Assembly: GCA_964526645.1 (NCBI GenBank)
Contig: CAZGJN010000016.1
Span: 4,321-68,320 of the forward strand
From: JADJNW01 sp964526645
GTDB lineage: Bacteria > Bacteroidota > Bacteroidia > Chitinophagales > Saprospiraceae
Reading direction: 5' to 3'
Length of the DNA: 64,000 nucleotides
The first letter of the stretch is position 1, and every line of letters starts with the position of its first letter. Positions 34,034 through 42,783 of the stretch are shown here, piece after piece. The translations under genes were made by a program, and so were the position numbers. The notes beneath the pieces are model-generated. The model made no database searches and was not told the DNA's origin. It saw only the letters and a program-made list of their open reading frames with translations.

Positions 34034-34576
34034 TTGAACTTCATTATATTTGATTTGGAAGCTACTTGTTGGCAGGGGCGCCCGCCTTCGCTGGTGCAAG
34101 AAACAATAGAGATTGGCGCAGTACTCGTTGATGGCTACGGCGAAGTGGAAAGCATCTTTACCAGCTTCATTCGTCCCAAAATTAACCCTCGCTTGTCCAC
34201 TTTTTGCCAGGAGTTGACCTCTATCCGACAGGATGACATTGACCGAGCGAGGAATTTTCCTACTGTTATTGAAGCTTTCCAGGATTGGGCAGCTATTTTT
34301 GAAGAAGATTACCTGCTGTGCTCCTGGGGTAGTTTTGACAAAAAAATGCTCATACAAGATTGCCTGTTGCACAAAATAGAACATGAATGGGCGGAGCCCC
34401 ATATCAACCTGAAACAACAATACCAGGAAATCAAACGCCTTCGGCAGCCCAAAGGACTGAAAGCTGCTGTAAGTGCAGAGGGATTTGACTTTGATGGTGT
34501 GCACCACCGCGGGATTGATGATGCCAAGAACCTGGCAAAGCTTTTTACTAAATACTTGGACGAATGGCGATTTTAG
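34034..34576 (+). CDS. DEDDh 3'-5' exonuclease (KapD/ERI-1-like)
   Basis: 180 residues. Exonuclease motif I is FDLEATCW (D and E near residues 6-9), motif II is CSWGSFDKKML, and motif III is HHRGIDDAKNLAKLF, completing the DEDDh set. These enzymes trim single-stranded RNA or DNA. The start appears to be the TTG at 34034, because there is no in-frame ATG upstream within the spacing from the acyltransferase stop, and motif I begins almost at once. It converges with the ABC-F gene 13 nt downstream. Confidence 0.85.
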   Translation: MNFIIFDLEATCWQGRPPSLVQETIEIGAVLVDGYGEVESIFTSFIRPKINPRLSTFCQELTSIRQDDIDRARNFPTVIEAFQDWAAIFEEDYLLCSWGSFDKKMLIQDCLLHKIEHEWAEPHINLKQQYQEIKRLRQPKGLKAAVSAEGFDFDGVHHRGIDDAKNLAKLFTKYLDEWRF

Positions 34577-34589
34577 CCCGCTCCTTTTG

Positions 34590-36224
34590 TTATACCAATA
34601 CGCCAGCATACAAAGTCTCACGCTGTCGTTTTATCTTTTCAGAGGATAGATAATCTTCAAAGCTCATCAGTTGGTCTATTATGCCATTGGGCGTAATTTC
34701 AATGATCCGATTGGCAACTGTTTGGATCAATTGGTGGTCATGTGAGCTGAAAATGAGATTGCCTTTAAATTCGCTCAAACCATTGTTTAATGCCGTAATG
34801 CTTTCCAAATCAAGGTGATTGGTCGGTTCGTCCAGCAATAAAAAGTTCGGATTGCGCAACATCATTTTTGCCATCATACAGCGCACTTTTTCACCACCCG
34901 ATAACACACTAGATTTTTTTAGTACCTCTTCGCCGGAGAAAAGCATCCGCCCCAAAAAACCCCGAATAAACTGTTCATCCTTTTCTTTGGAAAACTGGCG
35001 CAGCCAGTTGATTAGATCAAGGTCATTTTCATTCGTAAAAAATTCACTATTGTCATTGGGCAGATATTCGACCGAAATCGTCTGACCGAACTCATAGCTC
35101 CCTTTCGCTGCCGTCACTTTACCCGCCAGTACCTCATAGAAAGCAGATATAGCCGAGCTATCCCTGCTCAGTAGCGCGATTTTGTCTCCTTTATTCATTG
35201 TAAAACTCACATGCGCAAAAAGCCAATCGCCATTGATATCTTTTTTTGCTAAGTCATTGACTTTCAGGATCTGATCACCGGGTTCTCGCTCTGGTTTGAA
35301 ATTGATGAAAGGATATTTTCTGCTGGAAGGACGAATTTCCTCCAGGTTAAGTTTGTCTAAAGCTTTTTTCCGAGCGGTTGCCTGTCTTGATTTGGAAGCA
35401 TTCGCGCTGAATCTTTGAATAAATTCCATCATTTCAGTACGCTTTTGCTCTATTTTTTTGTTTTTATCGGCAAGTTGTCGCGCCAACAACTGGCTGGATT
35501 CGTACCAGAAGGAATAATTACCTGTGAAGAGCCTAACTTTCTGAAAATCAATATCTACGACATGGGTACACACCATATCCAGGAAGTAGCGGTCGTGAGA
35601 TACTACGATGACAGTATTTTTAAAATCAGCTAAAAAATCAGACAGCCAGGTCACCGTCTCGGCATCGAGGTCATTGGTTGGCTCATCCAGCAACAAGATA
35701 TCGGGATTGCCAAAAAGCGCCTGCGCTAAAAGTACCTTTACTTTTTCTGAACCGCTGAGCTCTTTCAACAAACGATTGTGCAACTCCTCCCGAATACCCA
35801 AATTGCTGAGCAATTCCGCCGCATCGCTCTCCGCCGTCCAGCCGCCCATTTCCCCAAATTTCATTTCCAGATCAGCTGCTCGCATCCCTTCTTCTTCCGT
35901 AGCATCCGGATTGGCATAAATCGCGTCTTTCTCCTTCATAATGTCATAAAGTGCCCGATAGCCCATCATGACAGTGTCCAATACGGTTTCCTCATCAAAT
36001 TCAAAGTGATTTTGCTTGAGCACTGCCATCCGATTGCCGGATTCAATCTCTATGCTACCACGAGTGGCATCGAGGGCACCTGATAAAATTTTCAGGAAAG
36101 TAGATTTGCCCGCGCCATTCGCACCGATTACGCCGTAGCAATTGCCAGGTGTAAATTTGATGTTTACTTCGTCGAAAAGGGTTCTTTTGCCAAACTGAAA
36201 AGCGAGGTTATTGACTGTCAACAT
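34590..36224 (-). CDS. ABC-F family ATPase, YbiT-like
   Basis: 544 residues with two ABC domains. Domain 1 has Walker A GANGAGKST (residues 34-42), signature LSGSEKVKVLLAQ, and Walker B ILLLDEPTNDLD. Domain 2 keeps the signature LSGGEKVRCMMAK and Walker B FLLLDEPTNHLD, but the Walker A site reads ALLSRDSSAISAFYEVLAG and lacks the GxxGxGKS/T pattern. Linker motif FSANASKSRQATARKK is that of YbiT. ABC-F proteins act on ribosomes; with one broken site, only one ATP may be turned over. ATG at 36224 chosen; a longer frame from 36320 lacks homology. Confidence 0.85.
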   Translation of the reverse strand: MLTVNNLAFQFGKRTLFDEVNIKFTPGNCYGVIGANGAGKSTFLKILSGALDATRGSIEIESGNRMAVLKQNHFEFDEETVLDTVMMGYRALYDIMKEKDAIYANPDATEEEGMRAADLEMKFGEMGGWTAESDAAELLSNLGIREELHNRLLKELSGSEKVKVLLAQALFGNPDILLLDEPTNDLDAETVTWLSDFLADFKNTVIVVSHDRYFLDMVCTHVVDIDFQKVRLFTGNYSFWYESSQLLARQLADKNKKIEQKRTEMMEFIQRFSANASKSRQATARKKALDKLNLEEIRPSSRKYPFINFKPEREPGDQILKVNDLAKKDINGDWLFAHVSFTMNKGDKIALLSRDSSAISAFYEVLAGKVTAAKGSYEFGQTISVEYLPNDNSEFFTNENDLDLINWLRQFSKEKDEQFIRGFLGRMLFSGEEVLKKSSVLSGGEKVRCMMAKMMLRNPNFLLLDEPTNHLDLESITALNNGLSEFKGNLIFSSHDHQLIQTVANRIIEITPNGIIDQLMSFEDYLSSEKIKRQRETLYAGVLV

Positions 36225-36317
36225 TTTAAAAGCAATTAAACGGCTATTGATTATTTCAATCCAAGTATTTGATATCGGAATGTTTTTAAAACACTCAAAA
36301 GAGTTTTTTTGAAGGTG

Positions 36318-36325
36318 CAAAGGTA
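36318..36325 (-). promoter_or_regulatory. Candidate -7 promoter element for the ABC-F gene
   Basis: The minus strand reads TACCTTTG, an exact TAnnTTTG match, about 94 nt upstream of the ABC-F ATG. I could not find a convincing TTG at -33, so this is tentative. Confidence 0.4.
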
Positions 36326-36443
36326 CTGATATTTTAGTAGAAATACTATCATAGTTTGTCTAATAATCGTTATCCAAAAACGAGTTATCCAGCTGAATCT
36401 CTATATTTGGCAACTTATTGCATAATCAAAATTAATTTTGCAA

Positions 36444-37949
36444 ATGATGAAGACCTTATTCATTTTGTTAGGAATCACCCTTGCCATTGGCGCGCAAGCA
36501 CAGCAGCACCTCCCTGAAATGCAATTGACCAAGACCGAATTGGAGGGGCACATGCGCTTTCTTGCATCCGATGCCTTGGAGGGAAGACGCACCGGCTACA
36601 GGGGAAATAACCTGGCTGCCAGCTACCTGGCTGCTTATTTTGAAGCTTATGGCGTAAAAAAAGTACCTGGTATGGACTCCTATTTTCAGCCTGTTTTGTT
36701 CCAAAGTGTGGCACCTGCCAAAAATGCCAGCCTTAAAATTGGAAAAACAACTTATAAATCGGGCGAGGATTTTCTAATCCTGGCGGGTGATGCCCAGAAT
36801 ACAAAAACCAGTATAGTCTTTGCGGGACATGGTTGGGTGGATGCCAAGACGGGGCACGATGATTACAAAGACCTGGATGTGAAAGGCAAAGTGGTACTCG
36901 TGCTACCTGGCACCCCCGATGATCAATCCATGACGAGCATGTTCAGTTCGGGTAGTAAAAAGCGCCAATTTGCAGCTGAACGCGGAGCGGCGGCTATTCT
37001 TGAAGTGTATAGGCTTCAATTTCCCTGGAATTTATTCAAAAATTTTGTTGACAAGGAAAATATCATCCTGGCCAATTCAAATGCATCCAATAACGCCATC
37101 GCCTATGGGTGGTTCAAAGAACCGAATGAAGATAATCCAGTAAAGGAATTGCAAGATAAAAAAAGCTTGAAAGTAGCCTTTCAGCATGAAGGTGCTCTGC
37201 GCAAAGACCTTCCTTCTCAAAATGTGATTGGGGTAATTGAAGGTTCTGATCCTGTTTTGAAAAATGAGTATATTCTTCTCACGGCACATTATGATCATGT
37301 AGGTGTAGGGGCACAAGGAGGCGGCACGGTTACGCCACAGGACAGTATTTTTAATGGGGCAAGAGATAATGCCTTTGGTACGGTCTCATTGCTGGCTGCT
37401 GCTAAAACGCTGGCACAACACCCCATCAAAAGATCCGTCATCGTCTTGGCAGTCACGGGCGAGGAAATTGGACTGCTGGGCAGCAAGTACTATGCGGACA
37501 ATCCTCTAATTCCGCTGGAAAAAACGGTTTTTAACCTAAATACGGATGCGGCAGGTTATAACGATACCAAAAACGTAATGGTGGTAGGAATCGAGCACGT
37601 TCCGATCAGAGAAACCCTTGAAAAAGGTGCCGCAGCTTTTGGGCTGGGCGTACTTGATGATCCAATGCCAGAGCAGAATTTATTTGTCCGTTCTGATCAT
37701 TATTCTTTTGTCGTGAAAGGAGTGCCCGCTATTTTTATCACGCCGGCTATCACGTCTTTTGATGCCAGTATTCAAAAATACTACCATCAAGTGAGCGATA
37801 ACCCCGATTCTATTGATTATGATTATCTGCTCAAATATTGCCAGGCTTATGCACACACGGCTCGGCTTATAGGTGATAACCAGGAACGCCCCACCTGGAA
37901 AGCAGGTGATAAGTACGAAAAAGCAGGCAAAGAATTGTATAAAAATTAA
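36444..37949 (+). CDS. M28 family zinc aminopeptidase, exported
   Basis: 501 residues with a signal peptide (MMKTLFILLGITLAIGAQAQ). The two-zinc site residues are in LTAHYDHVGVG, NGARDNAFGTVSLLAAAKTL, AVTGEEIGLLGSKYY, NTDAAGYNDTKN and SDHYSFVVKGVPA. A PA-like insert domain probably lies between the N-terminal lead and the catalytic part (about residues 100-250). It likely removes amino acids from peptides in the periplasm or on the surface. The ATG at 36444 is used; a TTG at 36438 would add two residues. Confidence 0.88.
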   Translation: MMKTLFILLGITLAIGAQAQQHLPEMQLTKTELEGHMRFLASDALEGRRTGYRGNNLAASYLAAYFEAYGVKKVPGMDSYFQPVLFQSVAPAKNASLKIGKTTYKSGEDFLILAGDAQNTKTSIVFAGHGWVDAKTGHDDYKDLDVKGKVVLVLPGTPDDQSMTSMFSSGSKKRQFAAERGAAAILEVYRLQFPWNLFKNFVDKENIILANSNASNNAIAYGWFKEPNEDNPVKELQDKKSLKVAFQHEGALRKDLPSQNVIGVIEGSDPVLKNEYILLTAHYDHVGVGAQGGGTVTPQDSIFNGARDNAFGTVSLLAAAKTLAQHPIKRSVIVLAVTGEEIGLLGSKYYADNPLIPLEKTVFNLNTDAAGYNDTKNVMVVGIEHVPIRETLEKGAAAFGLGVLDDPMPEQNLFVRSDHYSFVVKGVPAIFITPAITSFDASIQKYYHQVSDNPDSIDYDYLLKYCQAYAHTARLIGDNQERPTWKAGDKYEKAGKELYKN

Positions 37950-37958
37950 AGCTATTGA

Positions 37959-37989
37959 GCTGTGGCGGGCTTTGAAAACCCGCCGCAGC
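37959..37989 (+). terminator. Bidirectional terminator between the M28 and TonB-receptor-like genes
   Basis: Arms GCTGTGGCGGG (37959-37969) and CCCGCCGCAGC (37979-37989) pair over 11 bp with one G-T wobble, followed by a T-rich stretch (TTCTTGTTCTT) on the plus strand. It separates two convergent genes. Confidence 0.75.
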
Positions 37990-37998
37990 TTCTTGTTC

Positions 37999-40788
37999 TT
38001 AATTTCTTAATATGCGAATGCCGGGTCCGCCTTGGCTGCCCAATTGCTGGAGGGAATAAGTGAAACTCAGCATAAAATATTGCCCGAGCGAGTAAATTCG
38101 CTCCTGTTGAAAATAATTGACTGCCGCTACCTGGCTAATGCCTATGTTTTCATTGAGAATATCATTCGCTGAAAATCTCAATTCTCCGCGTTTGTTAAAA
38201 AGATATTTTGAAAAAGAAGCATTCCAAATCGGCACTTCCTGATCGAAGCCATTGCCATCCACGCTATTGTAAATCGAATAATTAAAAGAAGAACCCAATA
38301 AAAAGCCTCCAGGTATATTCAGGTTGAATTCTGCTCTGTAGATTTGATTTAAAAAGTCTTGATTCAGAGATGCTTGCAGCGAATAATGGGTTTGGTTATA
38401 ACTCAGATTAGCCGCTACTTCCATATCGAAAATCTCCTTGTGCCGATAAGAAAGCCGCAAGCCAGTGTTGGTGATCAAGCGTTCCGTTCGGTTTTCCACT
38501 GCATTGATAAAATTATACCCATTGATCCAGGTCAAATTGGAATTGAGGGCGGCCCTCAAGCCAGGACGCTTGATCGGGAAGCCAAAATTCAAAAACACAT
38601 TAGCGTTGTAATCCTTATCCACATTGATTGGCTGTGTCGTTCGGACAAAATTATCGTCAATGGTTTGGGCATCTGAAATCCGATTGTTGGTATAAGTAAA
38701 GTTCGTATTTACAAAAAAATTGATAAAAGTACCCGGATTGAAGGTCACATAATTCAGACTAAAACGATGCGCGTATTCGGGTTTCAAATTTGGATTACCA
38801 AGACTGATGTTCAGCGGGTCACTGTTGTCCACAATCGGCGAAAGCTGATCAATATTTGGTTCATTGACCGAGGTTTCATAATCAAACCGCAAGTTTTTGG
38901 TGGTAGTAAACTCAAGGTTAAACCGCAGGTTTGGCAGTAAATTGGTAAAAGAGCGTTTGATATCCACTGCTTGCAAAATCAGCCTTCCATCCAATGCAGA
39001 TTGTTGCAGTTGAAGCCCGATATTAAAGTTGCGATCTGTTTTATTTATTTTAAAATTAAGCCCGCCGCGGTGGTAGTTGTAAGTGTTGTCAAATTTATTA
39101 CTCAGGTTTGTATTAAAAAAGCGCTCCCCGTTATTCACATCGTACACCGCTCTATCCTGGTCGTTATCGGTTTGATTAAAAGCATAGTTGAATTCCAGGT
39201 ATTTTCTTTTGCCAAGCGGTTCTGTGTAGGACAAATTTGCGCCGTAGTTAAAAGTATTGTTATTCTGCGTATTGGTTTGAGCGATAGAGTCCAGTTGGCT
39301 CAATGTTCCGTTTTCATAGTAGCGATTTACGGCGTTCAGGTTACCTGTGCGCTCGCTGTCATTCACTCCAAAAGTAAACGTAGTGCTGAGTGTTCTTCCT
39401 TTTTTTCCGAAGCGGTGGCGGTACAGCAGTTCGCTGTTCAAGTTTAAACCCGTTCCATCCGTGGTGTTGAAGCGCTCTCCGTCGTTTTGCAACAAACTGG
39501 CAGCACTCAGGGATTGACTGTAAGCATCCGTATTTTGTTTGGAATCGCTATAGCCCATGCGGGAAGTAAACCGAAGAGAATTAAGTGAGTCAATTTTGTG
39601 ATCCACGGTCAAATTCAGGCGATGGGTGTTATTTAGGTTGTTGCCGATGGCATTTTGCAAAGAAGTGAAAGTGCCCGTGGGCAGAAAATTCTCGCGCGAT
39701 AAATCCCTTTCTACCAGGCGGTCGGCGCTATTAAAAAAGTAGCTTCCGTTTACTTCTGTTTTCTTGCTAAAGGTGTTGTTGAAGTTCAATCCTGCAGCCC
39801 AGGTCGTGGTGAAGCCATTGTTGCTGTTGCCAAAATCAAGCGGCAGATCACTATCATTGGCATTAATTTGGATACGGACAGCACCGCCGCGCCCCATGTT
39901 GCGGGCAGCACCAGTAAAACTCATGTAATCCTGAAAAGAAAAACCTTGACGGTTGATGTTATTGCCCATTCCGATGAGGGATAATTGCTGGTCTTCGCGA
40001 AAGCGATTGAGATTCAGTTTTGCTTCATAGCGCTCGTCATTGCCATAACCCGCCATCGCTGTGCCGAACAAGCCTTTTTTGTGGTCTTTTTTCAAAGTGA
40101 GATTCAGGGTTTTCTCCCGAACGCCATCGTCAATGCCTGAAAATATTGCCTGTTCCGATTTTTTATCAAATACCTGCACCTTGTCAATGGCACGAGCAGG
40201 TAAGTTTTTGAGCGCGATTTTGGGATCATTGCCGAAAAACTCTTTTCCATCCACATACACCCGCTGCACTTGTTCGCCCTGAGCGCGCACGGTGCCATCG
40301 TTTTCTATTTCCACGCCGGGTAGTTTTTTGAGTAAAGCTTCTACGTCATCGTTGGGTTGTGTGCTAAATGCCTGTGCGTTGAATTCTATGGTATCTTTTT
40401 TGATTTGTACTGGAATGTGCGCTGCTTTTACAACCGCTTCGTTCAACAGGATGCTCGTTTGTTTCATTCTGATGATGCCCACGTCGTGAGGATTGTCAGC
40501 AATATCCGCTGCGATCTGCTGATCAAATAGCTGATACCCCACATAAGTAATGCGAAGCAAGTAAGGATTTTTGCGATCAATGCCTTTGAGCTCAAAAAAA
40601 CCACGATCATCTGTACGACCAAAATTGACCAAGGAAGAATCCTTTGCACTGAGGAGCATCACCGTTGCAGCTTCCAATGGCTGATTGGAATCATCCGCCA
40701 AAAGGGTGCCGGTCAGGTTGTATTTCTGTGCTACGAGCACAGTGCTTGTCAATAAAAAGAGGATTAGAAGTCGGGTGACTTTTTTCAT
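37999..40788 (-). CDS. TonB-receptor-like outer-membrane beta-barrel protein
   Basis: 929 residues with a signal peptide (MKKVTRLLILFLLTSTVLVA). Residues about 24-100 are a carboxypeptidase-type regulatory domain (LTGTLLADDSNQPLEAATVM). A plug-like region follows (DDVEALLKKLPGVEIENDG, then VQRVYVDGKEFFGNDPK), then a long barrel of aromatic/Asn-rich strands, as in Bacteroidota outer-membrane receptor family 3 proteins. A TonB box is not visible. It may import large nutrients or act in adhesion; no SusD partner is next to it. The 700 nt upstream hold no gene. Confidence 0.82.
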   Translation of the reverse strand: MKKVTRLLILFLLTSTVLVAQKYNLTGTLLADDSNQPLEAATVMLLSAKDSSLVNFGRTDDRGFFELKGIDRKNPYLLRITYVGYQLFDQQIAADIADNPHDVGIIRMKQTSILLNEAVVKAAHIPVQIKKDTIEFNAQAFSTQPNDDVEALLKKLPGVEIENDGTVRAQGEQVQRVYVDGKEFFGNDPKIALKNLPARAIDKVQVFDKKSEQAIFSGIDDGVREKTLNLTLKKDHKKGLFGTAMAGYGNDERYEAKLNLNRFREDQQLSLIGMGNNINRQGFSFQDYMSFTGAARNMGRGGAVRIQINANDSDLPLDFGNSNNGFTTTWAAGLNFNNTFSKKTEVNGSYFFNSADRLVERDLSRENFLPTGTFTSLQNAIGNNLNNTHRLNLTVDHKIDSLNSLRFTSRMGYSDSKQNTDAYSQSLSAASLLQNDGERFNTTDGTGLNLNSELLYRHRFGKKGRTLSTTFTFGVNDSERTGNLNAVNRYYENGTLSQLDSIAQTNTQNNNTFNYGANLSYTEPLGKRKYLEFNYAFNQTDNDQDRAVYDVNNGERFFNTNLSNKFDNTYNYHRGGLNFKINKTDRNFNIGLQLQQSALDGRLILQAVDIKRSFTNLLPNLRFNLEFTTTKNLRFDYETSVNEPNIDQLSPIVDNSDPLNISLGNPNLKPEYAHRFSLNYVTFNPGTFINFFVNTNFTYTNNRISDAQTIDDNFVRTTQPINVDKDYNANVFLNFGFPIKRPGLRAALNSNLTWINGYNFINAVENRTERLITNTGLRLSYRHKEIFDMEVAANLSYNQTHYSLQASLNQDFLNQIYRAEFNLNIPGGFLLGSSFNYSIYNSVDGNGFDQEVPIWNASFSKYLFNKRGELRFSANDILNENIGISQVAAVNYFQQERIYSLGQYFMLSFTYSLQQLGSQGGPGIRILRN

Positions 40789-41488
40789 GGTGCTTTACTT
40801 TTTTTTAATTTTATTGCCAAAAATAAGCTAAGCTGCACGCACCGCAGGTTAATGGCTCTTGAAATAAGGTTAAAAAAGGTTAAAAGGAATTCTCTCAAAT
40901 CGTCACACAAGCATGCTTATTTCTAAAAAAAACTTGGCGCTTCAAATTTTTTTCAAAAACACAAAAGGCTTTGATTTTATTGATGAATCAACTATTGACT
41001 AAGCATAAATAATTTGAGAATAGAATAGGTCTATTTTTTACAACAACTATTTGCTTTCAACTTACCTAATGATGGCTTATAGCGAGAAAGATGGTTTTAA
41101 CTATTATTTTATGATGATAATTTCTGTAAAAATCTTTATCATTTTGTTAAAAAAATCTAATTTTTAATATTGAGTGAATATTGGGTAATGGTAATTTTGT
41201 CTTTCATAACATACCCTAAGATGTTATACAATAGCAATAGAGAATTATTGACTTAAATAAAATGTTTTGTGCATTAATGAGAAAGTTATAGCATAAGAAA
41301 ATATTTTATACATCTGAATAATAGTTCAGAACTACCACAAATAAGTTATTTTACTTAAAAGCAGATATTCTAAATTTGAATATGTTATACAAAACAGTTT
41401 CCTTTAACCCCTGCAATAAAAATGAAGGGCATCTTGCAAATCAAAGTTGCAAGATGCTTACCAAGTAATTGCAAGCAGGATGGCTGAT
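40789..41488. other. 700-nt AT-rich intergenic region
   Basis: This region between two minus-strand genes has no open frame worth reporting. It contains the promoter region of the receptor-like gene, a 10-bp palindrome AAGCATGCTT at 40909-40918, long A/T tracts, and the ruvB terminator near its right end. A small RNA gene could be hidden here, but I see no clear structure that supports one. Confidence 0.6.
41429..41457 (-). terminator. Terminator hairpin downstream of ruvB
   Basis: Perfect 11-bp arms GCATCTTGCAA (41429-41439) and TTGCAAGATGC (41447-41457) with a 7-nt loop lie 31 nt after the ruvB stop. On the minus strand the hairpin is followed by a weak T-rich tail (CCCTTCATTTTT). Confidence 0.7.
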
Positions 41489-42529
41489 CTATTCTACTTC
41501 CAGATCAGGGAATAGCGTTTGGCTTCTGCCGTGAGGCACGACACCCAGGTGCTTGTACGCTTTTTCCGTTGCTTCGCGTCCACGTGAGGTGCGCTGGATA
41601 TAGCCTTCCATGATAAGAAAGGGTTCGTACACCTCCTCGATAGTGCCTGCTTCTTCGCCTACGGCAGTAGCAATGGTGCTAATGCCCACGGGGCCTCCTT
41701 TGAATTTGTGGATGATGGTGGATAAGATTTTGTTATCCATTTCATCCAAGCCATACTCATCCACATTGAGGGCGGTCAAGCCATAATGTGCAATGTCCAC
41801 ATCAATTGTACCGCTGCCTTTGATCTGGGCAAAATCTCGGATTCTGCGCAAAAGAGCATTGGCGATGCGCGGCGTACCACGGCTGCGGCGGGCTATTTCG
41901 TGTAGCCCTTCAGGTGTGACGGGTACTTTCAGAATATCAGCAGAACGTTGCAAAATGCGCTCCAGCGTTTTTACATCGTAGTAATCTAAATGGCAATTGA
42001 TGCCAAATCGCGCACGCATCGGCGCGGTAAGCAAGCCCATGCGGGTAGTTGCACCCACGAGGGTAAAGGGATTCAAGTTAATTTGGATACTGCGAGCACT
42101 TGGGCCACTGTCAATCATAATATCAATGCGGTAGTCTTCCATCGCGGAGTAGAGGTATTCTTCGACAACGGTATTCAAACGGTGGATTTCGTCAATAAAC
42201 AGCACATCGCCTTCCTCCAGGTTGGTGAGCAAACCAGCGAGGTCGCCAGGTTTTTCAAGCACTGGGCCGGAAGTCATTTTCAAGTTAGCATTCAATTCAA
42301 AAGCGATAATGTGTGAAAGGGTCGTCTTGCCTAAGCCAGGCGGCCCGTGCAGCAGCACATGGTCGAGCGCCTCCCCGCGTTGGCTGGCAGCAGCGATGAA
42401 CACCTTCAGGTTGTCCACGATCTTTGGCTGCCCGCTGAAGTCCTCGAGTGCTTTAGGGCGGAGCGATTTTTCTATTTGTTGCTCTTCCGTATTAAGCTGC
42501 CCTTTATTTGGATCTAAAAGTGGGTTCAT
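41489..42529 (-). CDS. ruvB: Holliday junction branch migration helicase subunit RuvB
   Basis: 346 residues, near the usual family length. Walker A is LLHGPPGLGKTTL (about 59-71), Walker B is GDVLFIDEIHRL, the sensor/arginine region includes VGATTRMGLLTAPMRARFG, and the C-terminal winged helix ends with GRSQTLFPDLEVE. The hexamer drives branch migration of Holliday junctions with RuvA, which is not adjacent. Directly upstream of the ATG is a 7-nt tandem repeat that places three further ATGs in other frames. Confidence 0.96.
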   Translation of the reverse strand: MNPLLDPNKGQLNTEEQQIEKSLRPKALEDFSGQPKIVDNLKVFIAAASQRGEALDHVLLHGPPGLGKTTLSHIIAFELNANLKMTSGPVLEKPGDLAGLLTNLEEGDVLFIDEIHRLNTVVEEYLYSAMEDYRIDIMIDSGPSARSIQINLNPFTLVGATTRMGLLTAPMRARFGINCHLDYYDVKTLERILQRSADILKVPVTPEGLHEIARRSRGTPRIANALLRRIRDFAQIKGSGTIDVDIAHYGLTALNVDEYGLDEMDNKILSTIIHKFKGGPVGISTIATAVGEEAGTIEEVYEPFLIMEGYIQRTSRGREATEKAYKHLGVVPHGRSQTLFPDLEVE

Positions 42530-42541
42530 ATTTTTGTTTGG

Positions 42542-42562
42542 ACATTAGACATTAGACATTAG
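42542..42562 (-). repeat. Seven-nucleotide tandem repeat upstream of ruvB
   Basis: Three contiguous ACATTAG units; on the ruvB strand they read CTAATGT and place ATGs at 7-nt intervals just 13 nt upstream of the ruvB start. Looser 7-nt register (GATTTTA, GACAATA, GCATTTA) continues upstream to about 42590. Confidence 0.85.
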
Positions 42563-42639
42563 CCCAATTTTAAATGCTATTGTCTAAAATCCAGTGTCTT
42601 AAAAAAGAAATTTAATTTTAAAATCAGTTTTTCAAATCT

Positions 42640-42667
42640 TTGTAAAACGAATAAATTCTTACTTTTA
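42640..42667 (+). promoter_or_regulatory. Candidate promoter for icd
   Basis: TTG at 42640-42642, a 17-nt spacer, and TACTTTTA at 42660-42667 (seven of eight matches to TAnnTTTG). This would give a leader of about 110 nt before the icd ATG. Confidence 0.35.
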
Positions 42668-42783
42668 CGTTCCCTTAGCAAAAAAAACACTTACTGTGAA
42701 GGCGGTTTTTAGTTGCCGAAGAGCGGTAACAGCTGAAGTGAGCTGATTCAGTAACAAATCGTTTAACAAAATACAACAAAAAA

